A DNA stretch of 64,000 nucleotides from Thalassomonas sp. RHCl1 (GTDB taxonomy: Bacteria; Pseudomonadota; Gammaproteobacteria; Enterobacterales; Alteromonadaceae). The first letter of the stretch is position 1. Every line of letters begins with the position of its first letter. Both the position numbers and the translations under genes were made by a program. The notes below the pieces were generated by a model that saw nothing but the letters and a program-made list of their open reading frames with translations, was not told where the DNA came from and did not search any database. Shown in pieces: positions 25,197-34,516 of this stretch. The stretch is taken from positions 62,001 through 126,000 of the forward strand of contig NZ_CANDNZ010000012.1 in the NCBI RefSeq assembly GCF_947387555.1. The letters run 5' to 3'.

Positions 25197-26072
25197 TTAA
25201 TTAAGTTGCTTTATAAAGTCGTCAAAGCCCATTTCAGGTTCACCTAAAACCTGTTGTGATTCGCCGGCAACGGCTTGCTCTGATAACTGCTCTACAAATA
25301 ACATCAAGTGTTCCATAAACATGGCCTGCTCTTCAGGCATCCCCATTTGCGCAATGGCTTCAATGGGAAATTGTTCAATTGCAATTTCAGGATCAAAATG
25401 TTTCACAAATCGTTTTGCTGCTTCGGGGAATGTCATGGCTTCTCTCCCTTGAATTGCGAACGAACGGTTACAAGCATCCGGATTAGCAATAGCCTTGTAT
25501 AAACTATTTGCCAATTGATTTGTGTTGGTGAAATACAGGGGATATTTTAAATCGCCGATAATCGCAAACAGCTTGTCTTGCACATAAAGCGGAAACGAGT
25601 CTGCAAAGAATGAACAAAACAGTAAAGTATGTGGGATGCCTGATGCCTTTACATAGCTCATGCCTTGATCCCGAATCAGGCTGGTTTTTAAAGCTAGTCC
25701 TTCAACCGCAAACTCCGGGTGTAACGATTCAATACCGCCAATCTGAATAAGTTGTTTTACATTATTGTTTTCTGCGGCTGTGACTATGTTTTTAACACCG
25801 TCTCTTTCCGGGTGAAAAGGCAGGCTTTCATCTAATGAAGTGGTATTTAAATGAATATATACCTGCTCTGAGCCTGCTAAAGCTGTATTTAGGCTTGCAA
25901 GGTTTTCTACGTCTCCATAAACAAGTTCAACAGCCGGCGGCAAGAGTAACTTAGCTTTATCTAAATTACGTACCACAGCTTTTACAGATACGCCTTTTTC
26001 TACTAGTCGTTTGATAACCGGAACCGATAAATTACCAGTTGCGCCAATAACGGTTAATGTTTTGTTACTCAT
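25197..26072 (-). CDS. NmrA/HSCARG-like NAD(P)-binding protein
   Basis: 291 residues with a Rossmann fold. The dinucleotide motif is VIGATGNLSVPVIKRL (G-x-x-G-x-x). VKAVVRNLDKAKLLLPPAVELVYGDVEN and the later QLIQIGGIES follow the atypical SDR/NmrA pattern. Such proteins act as redox sensors or reductases. The start at 26072 (MSNKTLTVIGATG) has AAAGGAAAAAAG upstream; the longer frame would start at TTG. It lies between the AraC regulator (62 bp plus) and the transporter (5 bp), forming a likely three-gene operon. Confidence 0.83.
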   Translation of the reverse strand: MSNKTLTVIGATGNLSVPVIKRLVEKGVSVKAVVRNLDKAKLLLPPAVELVYGDVENLASLNTALAGSEQVYIHLNTTSLDESLPFHPERDGVKNIVTAAENNNVKQLIQIGGIESLHPEFAVEGLALKTSLIRDQGMSYVKASGIPHTLLFCSFFADSFPLYVQDKLFAIIGDLKYPLYFTNTNQLANSLYKAIANPDACNRSFAIQGREAMTFPEAAKRFVKHFDPEIAIEQFPIEAIAQMGMPEEQAMFMEHLMLFVEQLSEQAVAGESQQVLGEPEMGFDDFIKQLN

Positions 26073-26149
26073 CTTTTTTCCTTTCAATTAACAAGATGAG
26101 TGAACTTTACAGCTTTATTGATAAAGGGGCGTTTCCATTCTTGCTAAGT

Positions 26150-27106
26150 TCAAATAGGTTTAACAGGCAGGTAAATCTCTAACTGCCAATGACCTGACGG
26201 GGTTTGTAAATCAAATTGCTTGAATACCTCTACTGCCGGTACTCCTGATAGCACATAGCCACTATAAGGTAACCAACCAATAACCAAATCATCCCATGGT
26301 TTTTCTAAATCACCATCAGTTATCGTGCATCTATAAACAGCGCAAAGAGATTCGGGAAACTCCTGTACGCTGAAGTTGCCAGGAATATCGAAATCACCAG
26401 ACAAGGTTATGCCCAAATCGTATCGACATTTAGCACCTTCAGTAATGTTTGGGTTATCCCAGGCCACGCCGACTGGATTGGTTCTTTTTAACCGCTCTAT
26501 ACCAATATTGTCCGATAGGGTCTTTAAATAAGTCAGCGTAGACATTGACTGATAAGGCTCTATAAATCTCATATAGGCTAATTGGAATGCTGGCTGAGTT
26601 TTTATTACTACCTCTAGGTCTTCATGCATTGGGTGAGTAACACCTTTAGCATTGGAGCTAGCGGAACTTTGTTGAATTAAAGCCAAGCTTGCGCCGCTAT
26701 TATTATCTTGTCTAAAGAAGCTGGGAGATTCGCCAAAGTGTTTAGTAAATTGTTTTGTAAAGTTTTGAGCGCTGGAAAAACCATAATCGAGTGCAATTTT
26801 TGTGATGCTTTGTGCTTTGTCTAAATATAATAAATTAGCCGCTTGCTCTAGTCTGATCCTTCTTGTGAAACCCGCGACAGTTTCCCCGGCAAAAGCTTTA
26901 AATATCCGGTGAAAATGATATTTAGAAAAGTAGGCTTTTTGCGCAATATCGTCCAGGGACAAACTCTCTGTCGCATGTTCACTTATGTAATTCATCGCCT
27001 GATTAATTCGGCGTTGGTATTCTTTACATCTTGTATCAGGTTTAAGTTGGTCGGGCATTAACAACACATTATTTTCAAATTTTGCTGTAATGAAGTTTAC
27101 CAACAT
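26150..27106 (-). CDS. AraC-family regulator with GyrI-like effector domain
   Basis: 318 residues. The N-terminal double helix-turn-helix (about 30-135: SLDDIAQKAYFSKYHFHRIFKAF and ITKIALDYGFSSAQNFTKQFTKHFGESPS in outline) is joined to a C-terminal GyrI/Rob-like domain (about 165-318: EVVIKTQPAFQLAYMRFIEP, LPYSGYVLSGVPAVEVF, LEIYLPVKP). This build, HTH first, is that of Rob/TetD-like multidrug or small-molecule sensors. The first Met is at 27106; a second in-frame Met at 27058 is also possible, as neither has a strong RBS. It heads the AraC-NmrA-CDF set. Confidence 0.85.
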   Translation of the reverse strand: MLVNFITAKFENNVLLMPDQLKPDTRCKEYQRRINQAMNYISEHATESLSLDDIAQKAYFSKYHFHRIFKAFAGETVAGFTRRIRLEQAANLLYLDKAQSITKIALDYGFSSAQNFTKQFTKHFGESPSFFRQDNNSGASLALIQQSSASSNAKGVTHPMHEDLEVVIKTQPAFQLAYMRFIEPYQSMSTLTYLKTLSDNIGIERLKRTNPVGVAWDNPNITEGAKCRYDLGITLSGDFDIPGNFSVQEFPESLCAVYRCTITDGDLEKPWDDLVIGWLPYSGYVLSGVPAVEVFKQFDLQTPSGHWQLEIYLPVKPI

Positions 27107-27172
27107 GCTTTGATATTAAGAAGTGCAAACTAAATAGCCTGCTATAGAATGTCGCAAGATTGAACATCTCTG

Positions 27173-27210
27173 GAATTCCCCTAAAAAATAGACACTGTTT
27201 ATGGGGAACT
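27173..27210. repeat. Imperfect inverted repeat, possible mobile-element remnant
   Basis: GAATTCCCCTAA and TATGGGGAACTC are inverse complements at 9 of 12 positions, 14 bp apart, around AAAATAGACACTGT. It lies between the acyltransferase stop and the AraC start. It may be a leftover transposon end or a weak hairpin; no transposase is near. Confidence 0.35.
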
Positions 27211-27236
27211 CTACGATGATTTAGGCAACTAACACC

Positions 27237-28286
27237 TCAAGCAGAGGTTACGGCTTTGCTGCTGTCCTGCAGCCCTGAATTGTTAGCTACTATGCTTCGT
27301 ATTAACTTTGCAACAGGCCTCTCGAAGTATCTAAACGATATATATGCCACAACAATAGTTAACACAAATGACATTAACAGCTTTAACTCAATGGATAAAT
27401 CAAACTGATTAACTTTTGCAATTACTGGCATATGCAACAAATACAGGGAATAAGATATCTTTCCAATAAAGTCACCAAACTTATTGGCTAATAAAATATT
27501 GTTATTGGGAACTAAAAATACTATGCAAAAGAAAACTGAGCTCATAACAAGCAGTACTTCATAGCTTAGCCACATTTTTCTTTTGGCCTCAGAAGTAACA
27601 GGACTCAACCCGGGATACATTAACGGAATTAAACAAAGAGCCAATATAAACCAATGTTTTCTGAGGTACTCAGGGATTTTTAATGATTTGTAATGCATGC
27701 CAAAGATAACCCCAACGAAAAAGAAAGGTAAGCTTCTTAGCACATTGAAAACGTTATACGGGACGCCGTTAATATCACCACTTATCCGCGGAAAATTTGT
27801 AAAAAATAGAAAAATCATAACCGCGAAGACAGACAGATAAATATATCCGGCCCTGCGCTTTGCAAATGCCCAAAAAATAATAAAAATGAAATAAAACTGT
27901 ATTTCCGGAGGAATCGACCAAAGGACACTTTCACCATATATAAAGAATAAGTGGCCTAATAAGGTATTGAAATCAGGTATGTTATATAGACTGTTATTAT
28001 CGGCTAGAGATAATAAACAGGAGCAGAAAACAATGACCAGGTACAAGGGGAGCACCCTGCCGGCTCTGGCTAAAAAATAAGCCTTGATATTAGCCTTAGT
28101 AAACTCTCTGTCTAAATAGAGATAAGCCATTAAAAATCCACTCAATAAGAAGAAGAGCATGACACCATATGCCCCAGAGCCACCACCTAAAGCACCATCA
28201 AGCCAATTGGTAATATCACTGAAGTGAGTTAAGAAAACGATGATTGCGGCTATGCCCCGCAAAGTATTTAACTTCCTAATTTCCAA
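27237..28286 (-). CDS. Acyltransferase family 3 membrane protein
   Basis: 349 residues with about ten membrane helices. The catalytic-type motif is at the N-terminus (LRGIAAIIVFLTHFSDI: the conserved LRGIA plus His). GVMLFFLLSGFLMAYLY and the R of ARAGRVLPLYL also follow the AT3/OafA family. It transfers acyl groups to sugars of lipopolysaccharide, peptidoglycan or exopolysaccharide. ATG 28286 is the natural start. No glycan-synthesis genes adjoin it, so the acceptor is unknown. It is flanked by an attC-like repeat on its upstream side. Confidence 0.87.
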   Translation of the reverse strand: MEIRKLNTLRGIAAIIVFLTHFSDITNWLDGALGGGSGAYGVMLFFLLSGFLMAYLYLDREFTKANIKAYFLARAGRVLPLYLVIVFCSCLLSLADNNSLYNIPDFNTLLGHLFFIYGESVLWSIPPEIQFYFIFIIFWAFAKRRAGYIYLSVFAVMIFLFFTNFPRISGDINGVPYNVFNVLRSLPFFFVGVIFGMHYKSLKIPEYLRKHWFILALCLIPLMYPGLSPVTSEAKRKMWLSYEVLLVMSSVFFCIVFLVPNNNILLANKFGDFIGKISYSLYLLHMPVIAKVNQFDLSIELKLLMSFVLTIVVAYISFRYFERPVAKLIRSIVANNSGLQDSSKAVTSA

Positions 28287-28316
28287 AAAACTCTCCTATG
28301 CCCAAGACGAGGGTAG

Positions 28317-28358
28317 ACTTAACGCTCTGCACATTTCCATTTGAGTGCTTCGTTATAC
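28317..28358. repeat. Short attC-like inverted repeat at the phzF end
   Basis: ACTTAACG and CGTTATAC bracket 42 bp, with inner pairing GCAC/GTGC. ACTTAAC equals the core at 18319-18325. The stop codon of the PhzF gene lies inside GTATAAC, as is common for integron cassettes. It is shorter than typical attC sites, so the call is weak. Confidence 0.3.
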
Positions 28359-29216
28359 GGGGATGACCACTGTACCGATATTACTTGCAAAACCACCAAC
28401 CTTTACATTGATTACAGCTGAATGATTAGACTTTACAGATGCCGTGATTATGGAAGTACACTTCATCGCCCTGCCTTGTTCAAAAACATAATCACCGCCT
28501 AAAGCCAGATGCTCTGTCAGATAGCATGCTAAAGCACCGCTAGAGCTACCTGTAGCGGATTCTTCTGAGATACCAAACAAAGGCGCAAAATTACGGCAAC
28601 TTGCGGTAAGTTCACTTTCCGGATCACAAAGCTCAAAAACATGAAAACCAACAACTTTATGTTTTTTGCAGAACTCTGCGATAAGCTCATCATCCGGTAC
28701 TATCACATCTAAATACCCGCCGGGCACAGGAATAATCACATCAGCTAAGCCTGTCGAAACAACTTCAATAGGTAACTGAGTACTTTCTAACAGGTGAGTT
28801 TCAATGCCAATGACATTTGAAATTTCTTGGTATGAAAAGCGGTTTAATTTTTGAGGCAATTGCTGATCCATCACTACCTTACCATCTGGCTCGATGGATA
28901 CTGGCAGTATTCCGGCTTTTGTTCGCTGAAGATAAGAGCCTGCAGTAATAAGCCCTTTTTTGTACATAGTTGAAAAAGTCGCCAGCGTAGCATGGCCGCA
29001 AAAGTCAACTTCTCCCGTGGTAGTAAAAAAAGATACCTGATAATCAACTTCGTCATCACCACAGACAAAAGCTGTTTCTGAATACCCTACGGCTTGTGCG
29101 ATTGTTAGTTTTTGAGCATCCGACAGCTGGTCAGCGTTAAGGACTACACCGGCGGGATTTCCGCCTTTGCCATTTTCAGTAAATGAGTTTACTAATGTCA
29201 CTTCAATGTTAGCCAA
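28353..29216 (-). CDS. PhzF-family isomerase-like protein
   Basis: 287 residues with the two-lobed diaminopimelate-epimerase-like fold of PhzF. The signature is GNPAGVVL near the N-terminus (GKGGNPAGVV), then SETAFV (catalytic Glu region), DFCGHATLAT, and in the second lobe EESATGSSSGALACYL. PhzF itself isomerises DHHA in phenazine synthesis, but most family members lie outside phenazine loci, as here, and their substrates are unknown. It starts 12 bp after the helix-hairpin-helix gene, so the two share a transcript. Confidence 0.9.
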   Translation of the reverse strand: MANIEVTLVNSFTENGKGGNPAGVVLNADQLSDAQKLTIAQAVGYSETAFVCGDDEVDYQVSFFTTTGEVDFCGHATLATFSTMYKKGLITAGSYLQRTKAGILPVSIEPDGKVVMDQQLPQKLNRFSYQEISNVIGIETHLLESTQLPIEVVSTGLADVIIPVPGGYLDVIVPDDELIAEFCKKHKVVGFHVFELCDPESELTASCRNFAPLFGISEESATGSSSGALACYLTEHLALGGDYVFEQGRAMKCTSIITASVKSNHSAVINVKVGGFASNIGTVVIPV

Positions 29217-29228
29217 AACCCTACGACC

Positions 29229-29465
29229 TCATAAGCCTTTTTCAGCTCTTTGGATGGCTGCACTGATAGCCATTTTTGCTTGAGGGCTATTTTTCCAACA
29301 TGTTGTGTGCAACATAGAAGCTACGCGTTCAGCTATTTCTGTTGCGTTATATGTTGATAATTCTTCAAAAGAGTTTATTCCAATTTCCTCAAACCGCTTT
29401 ATCACCGTCAGCCCTACACCCTTAACATCTAGAAGTGCTGCTTTTTCTACTTCTGAGAAAGACAT
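29229..29465 (-). CDS. Small helix-hairpin-helix protein
   Basis: 78 residues. A single helix-hairpin-helix motif (LLDVKGVGLTVIKRFEEIGINSFEELS in outline) is the DNA-backbone-binding element found in repair proteins. It is followed by a short helical tail (HTTCWKNSPQAKMAISAAIQRAEKG). It resembles the small Cdd1/'pathogenicity locus' type of HhH protein, but I am not certain of the family. The gene ends 12 bp before phzF and is probably co-transcribed with it. Confidence 0.7.
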   Translation of the reverse strand: MSFSEVEKAALLDVKGVGLTVIKRFEEIGINSFEELSTYNATEIAERVASMLHTTCWKNSPQAKMAISAAIQRAEKGL

Positions 29466-29682
29466 TTTATTTCTCCATCACATATTACAGCTTAACAAAC
29501 AACAAAATATCGCAATTAAACACGACACTTGTCGCCTGCACAGCATCAAATAAGATTAAAATTTAATATTCCCCAACTATATCAGTTTGTTCTATAAATG
29601 AGGGGAAATTAACGCACCTAAAGTACGACTTTTTACCGCCTGATCAGCATACTTCACCACTTAAGCCGCCCCTGAAAATGAA

Positions 29683-32115
29683 TCAGGAAAATAAACTCAA
29701 CTGAGCATCGGTGATTTCAGCAAAGCTGGTACCGATAAAAGGCAAAATCGCATCGGCAACGGCCTCCAGTTGGCGCTCGATATAGAGATCATAATCCAGC
29801 GCCGCCGATAAGTGCTCTTTGGTTTGCGGGCCGTTTAAGGTGAGCAAATATTCCACCCAGCCCTTATTCTGATACCTTAACGGTTTACCTTCTTTAGCAT
29901 TTTGCTCATCCGCCAGCCGGGCCGCTTTCACATGGGGCGGCACATTTTTCACATAATCTTTCAATTTGCGTCTGAGCCGTTTCCGGTAAACCAGGCAGTG
30001 ATCAAACTCTCCCGCGCGGGTTTTCGCCACCATCTCCTTAACATAATCCGCCACTTCCAGATTGTTGAACACCCTGTGGTATAACTCCCGCTGGAATATT
30101 TTCGCCAGCTCGGTCCAGTCGGTGCGCACACTTTCCAGTCCTTTAAAGATGATCTTTTGCTCGCCGTTGTTTTCCACTAGCCCGGCATAACGCTTTTTGG
30201 TACCCACATCCAACCCACGGATGGTGGGCATTAAAAACTTACTGAAATGGGTTTCAAACTCAATTTCCAGCTGGCTTTGCAAACCATAATTTTCGCTAAT
30301 GGTTTGTTGCCACTTTTCGTTGATTAAATCCTGTAATTCCTTGCCTAGCGCCCTGCTCTGCTGCTGGTTATAATCGGCGCTGATATCAACAAATATCGAG
30401 TCGGTATCGCCGTAAATCACCTTATAACCTTTGTCTTCAATCCATTCCTGGGTGGTTTTTAATATCGCATGGCTGCGCTTGGTGATAGAACCCGACAGGC
30501 GCGGATCATAAAAGCGACATCCATTAGAGCCCAGTACGCCGTAAAAAGAGTTCATGATAATTTTAATCGCCTGCGACAAAGCTGCATTTTTATCGCGCTT
30601 GGCCTTGTCCCGCTCCGACCATAGCGACTCGATAATATTAGGGAGAAAATGCTGTTCACGGGAGAAATAAGCGCCGTCAAACCCTGGAATACTAGCATCC
30701 GGTGTCGCTAACCCTTCGATCAACCCCATAGGGTCAATTTTAAAGGTGCGGATAATACTCGGGTACAGACTTTTAAAATCCAGCACCAATACATTGGTGT
30801 ACAGGCCGGGAATAGAGTCCATTACATAACCGCCGGGAGATACCAGACCGGAATGACCGTCTCCCATATTGGGGGCTACATAACCGCTACGATGTAATTT
30901 CGGCAGGTATAAGTTAGTAAACGCCGCCACCGAGCCACCAACGCGGTCAATCGCCAGCCCGGTCAATTGCGCCCTGAGTTTGGCAAAATCCAGCATCAAG
31001 GTTTCTTCGAAAATCAGCCATACCAGGCGGCAATCTTCCAGGTTATAGGCCGCCAGCGCCGGTTTGTTATTAAGAAAATTATCGGTTATTTCTTTAAGGC
31101 GGTTATCAACATCGTCGACTTTTTTTCCTATGCCGAGCAAGGCATTGGCAACATAATCTAAGGTAAAACTTGGAAAGTTATAGGTGGCAGTTTTTAATAC
31201 ATCGATACCGTCAAGTACCACACGACCGGCAATTTCCAGGTATTTTTGTTCGCTGTTTTTATTTTTACGCCAGTAAGCGGGTTTATTGTCGCGGCCTATA
31301 GTAAAACTGATGCCATATTTATCGCAGCGCTTTTGCAGCAGGTCCATATCAAAGTTGATCACATTCCAGCCAATAATAATGTCGGGATCATAATCACGCA
31401 ACCAGGCTAAAAAGGTGTGCAGCAGCTGCACTTCATTTTCTATCCAGACAATATAGTCAGCCCCTGCGCTGTCCGCATTGCCATCAGTATCGGTCGGCAC
31501 TGGCCCTATCATAAACACTTTTTGGCAGGTATCGCTGTAGGCACCGATGGAATAAAGGGCACCATCCATTGCACATTCAATATCAATGGATACCATCACC
31601 AGAGGAATATCGACCTGCTGCGGTCGGCAACGGGCCCTGGCCACTTCAAGATATTGATTGCCGCTACCGTCCGCGTTTTTTACTTCACGTAAACGCCCGT
31701 CACCGGCCCCTTCACCGCCGACAAAAGCAATTCCGGCGGTGATAAAGCGCTCCATCAAATAACGGTCGTCCGGGCGAAAATCATCTTCATAACATTTAAT
31801 GCCGCCGGTTTTTAAACAATCCCGGGCGCTGTAAAAGTCCCGCATGGTATTAAAATAAAAACCCGTAACTTCCTCCTGAGCGAAGGTTTTTAGGGCTAAA
31901 GGGGAGACTTTCGCCACCGGTATCTGCTGCTCGTTTAACAGCTTTTTGGCCAAAGCGACCAGGTCGTTTACGACAAAAAAGACCGACTGTTCATTTTCTA
32001 TCAGTAACTTTACCGCCCCCTGCGCCGTTTTTAACCACAGGGTGATCACTGTGCCATGGCCGTGATCCTGCGATTGGCGGGTAAGCAGAAAACCATTTTT
32101 CACTAATTGATTCAT
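29683..32115 (-). CDS. polB: DNA polymerase II
   Basis: A 810-residue family-B DNA polymerase with 3'-5' proofreading exonuclease, used in lesion bypass and fork restart. The exonuclease motifs are SIDIECAMDGALYSIG (Exo I) and NVINFDMDLLQ (Exo II). The polymerase motifs are DFKSLYPSIIRTFKIDP (A), IKIIMNSFYGVLGSNG (B) and YGDTDSIFVDI (C). Length matches E. coli Pol II (783). Start at 32115 (MNQLVKNGF) is preferred to the Met at 32172 because the family begins there. A LexA-like box lies about 30 bp upstream, so SOS induction is likely. dinG is divergent 235 bp away, making this a damage-response pair. Confidence 0.95.
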   Translation of the reverse strand: MNQLVKNGFLLTRQSQDHGHGTVITLWLKTAQGAVKLLIENEQSVFFVVNDLVALAKKLLNEQQIPVAKVSPLALKTFAQEEVTGFYFNTMRDFYSARDCLKTGGIKCYEDDFRPDDRYLMERFITAGIAFVGGEGAGDGRLREVKNADGSGNQYLEVARARCRPQQVDIPLVMVSIDIECAMDGALYSIGAYSDTCQKVFMIGPVPTDTDGNADSAGADYIVWIENEVQLLHTFLAWLRDYDPDIIIGWNVINFDMDLLQKRCDKYGISFTIGRDNKPAYWRKNKNSEQKYLEIAGRVVLDGIDVLKTATYNFPSFTLDYVANALLGIGKKVDDVDNRLKEITDNFLNNKPALAAYNLEDCRLVWLIFEETLMLDFAKLRAQLTGLAIDRVGGSVAAFTNLYLPKLHRSGYVAPNMGDGHSGLVSPGGYVMDSIPGLYTNVLVLDFKSLYPSIIRTFKIDPMGLIEGLATPDASIPGFDGAYFSREQHFLPNIIESLWSERDKAKRDKNAALSQAIKIIMNSFYGVLGSNGCRFYDPRLSGSITKRSHAILKTTQEWIEDKGYKVIYGDTDSIFVDISADYNQQQSRALGKELQDLINEKWQQTISENYGLQSQLEIEFETHFSKFLMPTIRGLDVGTKKRYAGLVENNGEQKIIFKGLESVRTDWTELAKIFQRELYHRVFNNLEVADYVKEMVAKTRAGEFDHCLVYRKRLRRKLKDYVKNVPPHVKAARLADEQNAKEGKPLRYQNKGWVEYLLTLNGPQTKEHLSAALDYDLYIERQLEAVADAILPFIGTSFAEITDAQLSLFS

Positions 32116-32143
32116 TAAGCTGAGATAAACTGATAAAATAAAC

Positions 32144-32159
32144 CTGGTAATATATACAG
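32144..32159. promoter_or_regulatory. LexA-like SOS box upstream of polB
   Basis: CTGG-TAATATAT-ACAG fits the LexA consensus CTGT-N8-ACAG with one changed base and a fitting AT-rich centre. It is 29 bp upstream of the polB start. polB and dinG are both LexA targets in E. coli. Next to it AGTGTA (32161-32166) and TACACT (32177-32182) form a further 6-bp inverted repeat. Confidence 0.6.
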
Positions 32160-32349
32160 CAGTGTAAAACATCTACTACACTTTGAACATCAAAATTGTC
32201 ATCTTGGCCCGTCAAAGTGAAATAAAATGTCCTGCTGCCGCTATTTTCCTTGCCATAGGCAGCTTAAGCAAGTGAAATAGCGCGCGGGGCAACACAGGTG
32301 TTAACCACCATAAATAAACAACCTTGAAGATCAGGAAACCAACGCAGGC

Positions 32350-34422
32350 ATGTTAAGCGATAAGTTAAAGCAAGCAATCAGACAAGCATATAAAGCCATA
32401 GGTGAAAACTTGCCTAACTTTAATCCCCGCAAACAGCAAACCTTTCTGATAGCGGAAATTGCCAAAACCCTGGCGGGCGACTATGACAAAGCCCGTAAAA
32501 TCATCACCATAGAAGCCGGTACCGGTACCGGAAAATCTCTGGCTTACAGCCTGGGCTCCATCCCAATTGGTTTATCGAGACAAAAGAAAGTCTGTATCTC
32601 CACCGCCACCGTCGCCCTGCAAGAGCAGCTGGTGGATAAAGATCTGCCTTTTTTAAAAAAACATTCCGGGTTAAATTTTAAGTTCACCCTGGTCAAAGGA
32701 CGCCAGCGTTATGTTTGCCGGCAAAAGCTCAGCCATGCGGTAACCACAGACGACCCCCAGGCGGGTTTTACCTTTGCCGAAAAACCCAAAGCCAGCGATA
32801 TCAAAACCCTGAACAAGATGTTCAAAGCCCTTAATGACGGCAGCTGGTCGGGCGATATCGACTCCTGGCCGGAAAGCGTACATCATAATATCTGGCAGCA
32901 GATCCAAAGCGATAAACACAGCTGCCTGCGCCACTTATCCGAGCACACTCATTGTCCGTTCCATAAAGCCCGCGACACCATGGATGAGTCGGATGTGCTG
33001 GTGATTAACCATAGCCTGCTGCTGGCCGATTTAGATCTGGGCGGCGGCGTGATCTTACCGTCACCGGAAGATACCTATTATATTATCGACGAAGCCCATC
33101 ACCTGCCCAAAGTCACCCGGGATTTTGCCAGCGCCAGCGTCACCGTTAAAGGGGCGATCGACTGGCTCGGCAAGCTCAGGGAAACCGGCGATAAAATTGC
33201 CAAACTGATCAAGTCACAACGGGCTATTGCCCCGTCAATCAGCCTGGCGGATGATTGCCAGGATTTGCTGGTAGAGCTGCAAAAAGTACACACTTTTATT
33301 GAGAATAACCAAAGCGTTTATTTTCATTCCGAAGGCGTCTACCGCTTTGAAAACGGCATCTTGCCAAAAACCCTGAAAACCTGGTCCGCTGATATCAGCG
33401 AACTCAGTAAAAAAGCCCTCGGCCATATCAACAAACTCTACGCCCAGCTGATGGAATCGGTCAAAGACGGCGATACCCAAATGTACCTGGCAGAGCCTTT
33501 GCTGGCTGAAGCGGGTTTTATGATCTCACGGTTGGAAAATTTCGCCGCCCTGTGGCAGATGTTTGATAAAACCGACAGTGAAAAAGGCGCCCCGCTCGCC
33601 CGCTGGATTGAAAAATTAGAAGGCAAACGCCAGGACTACCTGCTGTCCGCCTCGCCGATAGAGGTAGGTTTTACCTTGGAAGACAAGCTATGGAGTCAAT
33701 GTGAAGGAGCGGTATTATGCTCGGCTACTATCATGGCGCTCAATTCTTTTGATCATTTCCGTTTCCAGGCGGGACTTAAAACCAATGACGGCAGCCAATA
33801 CCAGCAGGTAAGCTCACCTTTTGACTATATCAACAAGGCCAGGTTAGTGATCCCGAAAATGCGCTATGAGCCCAGCGCCGATCAGTTCACCGATGAGGTG
33901 ATCACTAAATTACCCGCACTGCTAAAACAGGGTAACGCCTCCCTGGTGTTATTTTCTTCCTACTGGCAGATGGACAAAGTCGCCACGGCGCTGAGAGACA
34001 AACATAAGCTCGATATTCAGGTACAGGGAGAGCAGTCGCGCCAGCATATTATCGATTTGCATAAAAAGCGTTGCGATAAAGAGCAAACCAGCATTATTTT
34101 CGGCACCCAGAGCTTTTCCGAAGGGCTGGATTTACCCGGTAAATACCTCACCAATTTGATCATTACCAAACTGCCGTTTTCCGTACCCACTTCGCCGGTA
34201 GAAGAAGCACAGGCGGAATATATTACCGCCAAAGGCGGCAATCCCTTTATGTCGATTTCGGTGCCGGAAACCTCGAAAAAGCTGATCCAGGCCAGCGGCC
34301 GCCTGCTGCGCAATGAAAAAGACGAAGGCATTATCACCCTGATGGACCGGCGTGTGGTCAGCAAACGTTACGGCAAGCAGCTGCTCGACTCCCTGCCGCC
34401 GTTTAAACGCATCGTTGAATAA
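32350..34422 (+). CDS. dinG: ATP-dependent DNA helicase DinG
   Basis: 690 residues. An XPD-like superfamily 2 5'-3' helicase with an iron-sulfur domain that removes R-loops and helps damaged forks. Walker A is EAGTGTGKSLAYSL (about residues 55-68). The Fe-S cysteines are in RYVCRQKL and the CLRHLSEHTHCPFHKA segment. The DEAH box is YYIIDEAHHLPK, and motif VI contains QASGRLLRNEKDEG. Length is close to E. coli DinG (716). It is divergent from polB around a LexA-like box. It converges on the PEP-CTERM/subtilisin gene, with a terminator between. Confidence 0.95.
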   Translation: MLSDKLKQAIRQAYKAIGENLPNFNPRKQQTFLIAEIAKTLAGDYDKARKIITIEAGTGTGKSLAYSLGSIPIGLSRQKKVCISTATVALQEQLVDKDLPFLKKHSGLNFKFTLVKGRQRYVCRQKLSHAVTTDDPQAGFTFAEKPKASDIKTLNKMFKALNDGSWSGDIDSWPESVHHNIWQQIQSDKHSCLRHLSEHTHCPFHKARDTMDESDVLVINHSLLLADLDLGGGVILPSPEDTYYIIDEAHHLPKVTRDFASASVTVKGAIDWLGKLRETGDKIAKLIKSQRAIAPSISLADDCQDLLVELQKVHTFIENNQSVYFHSEGVYRFENGILPKTLKTWSADISELSKKALGHINKLYAQLMESVKDGDTQMYLAEPLLAEAGFMISRLENFAALWQMFDKTDSEKGAPLARWIEKLEGKRQDYLLSASPIEVGFTLEDKLWSQCEGAVLCSATIMALNSFDHFRFQAGLKTNDGSQYQQVSSPFDYINKARLVIPKMRYEPSADQFTDEVITKLPALLKQGNASLVLFSSYWQMDKVATALRDKHKLDIQVQGEQSRQHIIDLHKKRCDKEQTSIIFGTQSFSEGLDLPGKYLTNLIITKLPFSVPTSPVEEAQAEYITAKGGNPFMSISVPETSKKLIQASGRLLRNEKDEGIITLMDRRVVSKRYGKQLLDSLPPFKRIVE

Positions 34423-34483
34423 AAATGTCCTGGTCACGCCTGCTCATCCATGAGCCTGTGAGCTTCACCCTAAAGATAATAAA

Positions 34484-34506
34484 GGGGCGGAACTACGCTC
34501 CGCCCC
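34484..34506. terminator. Bidirectional terminator between dinG and the PEP-CTERM/protease gene
   Basis: GGGGCGGA and TCCGCCCC pair perfectly over 8 bp around a 7-nt loop. It lies 62 bp after dinG and 11 bp after the stop of the minus-strand gene. The U-tracts are weak on both sides. Confidence 0.6.
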
Positions 34507-34516
34507 TGCCATAAGG

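Noticed and set aside
27173-27210. Insertion-sequence end at the AraC/acyltransferase junction
   Set aside because: The TTCCCC/GGGGAA repeat has only 9 of 12 matching positions and no transposase or target duplication, so it is kept only as a weak repeat.
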